From the NCBI GenBank assembly GCA_001939145.1, contig LSRX01000167.1, positions 19,508 through 83,507 on the forward strand: a stretch of 64,000 bases of DNA, read 5' to 3'. The position numbers and the translations under genes are program-made. Each line of letters begins with the position of its first letter. Position 1 is the first letter of the stretch. The stretch is from Symbiodinium microadriaticum. Its lineage: Eukaryota; Sar; Dinophyceae; Suessiales; Symbiodiniaceae. Below, in pieces: positions 63,937 through 64,000 of the stretch. Below the pieces are notes generated by a model. The model was not told the DNA's origin. It made no database searches and saw only the letters and a program-made list of their open reading frames with translations.

Positions 63937-64000
63937 TCCTGGGGTTCAACAAGGAGGGTGTTTGCAGGAGCGGGCAGTCTTTGGTGGAGGAAGCCAACGG

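Noticed and set aside
1..64000. True chromosome end, because of abundant telomere units
   Set aside because: Units are short, degenerate, in both orientations and spread evenly; no terminal perfect array is present.

Overview
The window looks like nuclear DNA of a core dinoflagellate. The plant/dinoflagellate-type telomere heptamer (TTTAGGG / CCCTAAA) is scattered through nearly the whole 64 kb in both orientations. Protein-coding sequence occurs as short GC3-rich islands bounded by GT, GC or GA donors and AG acceptors. The one long open reading frame is a Ty1/copia polyprotein with a dinoflagellate-style layout. I cannot name the genus. No rRNA, convincing tRNA, CRISPR array or prokaryotic gene is visible.

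Left part (51-27,181, + strand): I read a chain of very short exons that, taken in order, spell the ligand-binding domain of an ANF-receptor / periplasmic-binding-protein type 1 family protein (class C GPCR, glutamate-receptor or receptor-cyclase type). Exons of about 40-90 nt are separated by introns of 0.5-6 kb filled with telomere-like repeats, microsatellites, MITEs and one assembly gap. The matches fall in the family's order: the YGATSPALS and YPYF.RTVPPDS motifs first, and the TFTGISG and GF.ENGDR..SYEL motifs last. Cys-rich exons at 42.2-43.4 kb may be the next part of the same protein.

Centre (28,634-37,838): a complete 9.2-kb copia retrotransposon sits on the + strand. It has two identical 219-bp LTRs, a CAGGG target duplication, a primer-binding site, a polypurine tract, Gag, protease, a methyltransferase-like domain, integrase, reverse transcriptase and RNase H. 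It carries an in-frame UAG in Gag and an internal segment whose conserved motif lies in another frame. It landed in a telomere-like repeat, probably inside an intron.

Right part (38-64 kb): a two-exon gene for a two-pass membrane protein (44,807-46,147) has a 102-nt GA-AG intron made of a dispersed repeat. The rest holds scattered exon-like islands on both strands and a possible two-exon small gene at 63,613-63,936.

Throughout, about ten families of short inverted-repeat elements (MITEs) are present. Several have TA target duplications, some are nested, and some lie in telomere-like repeats or at exon edges. Exon calls are by eye and carry moderate confidence; transcript data would settle them.
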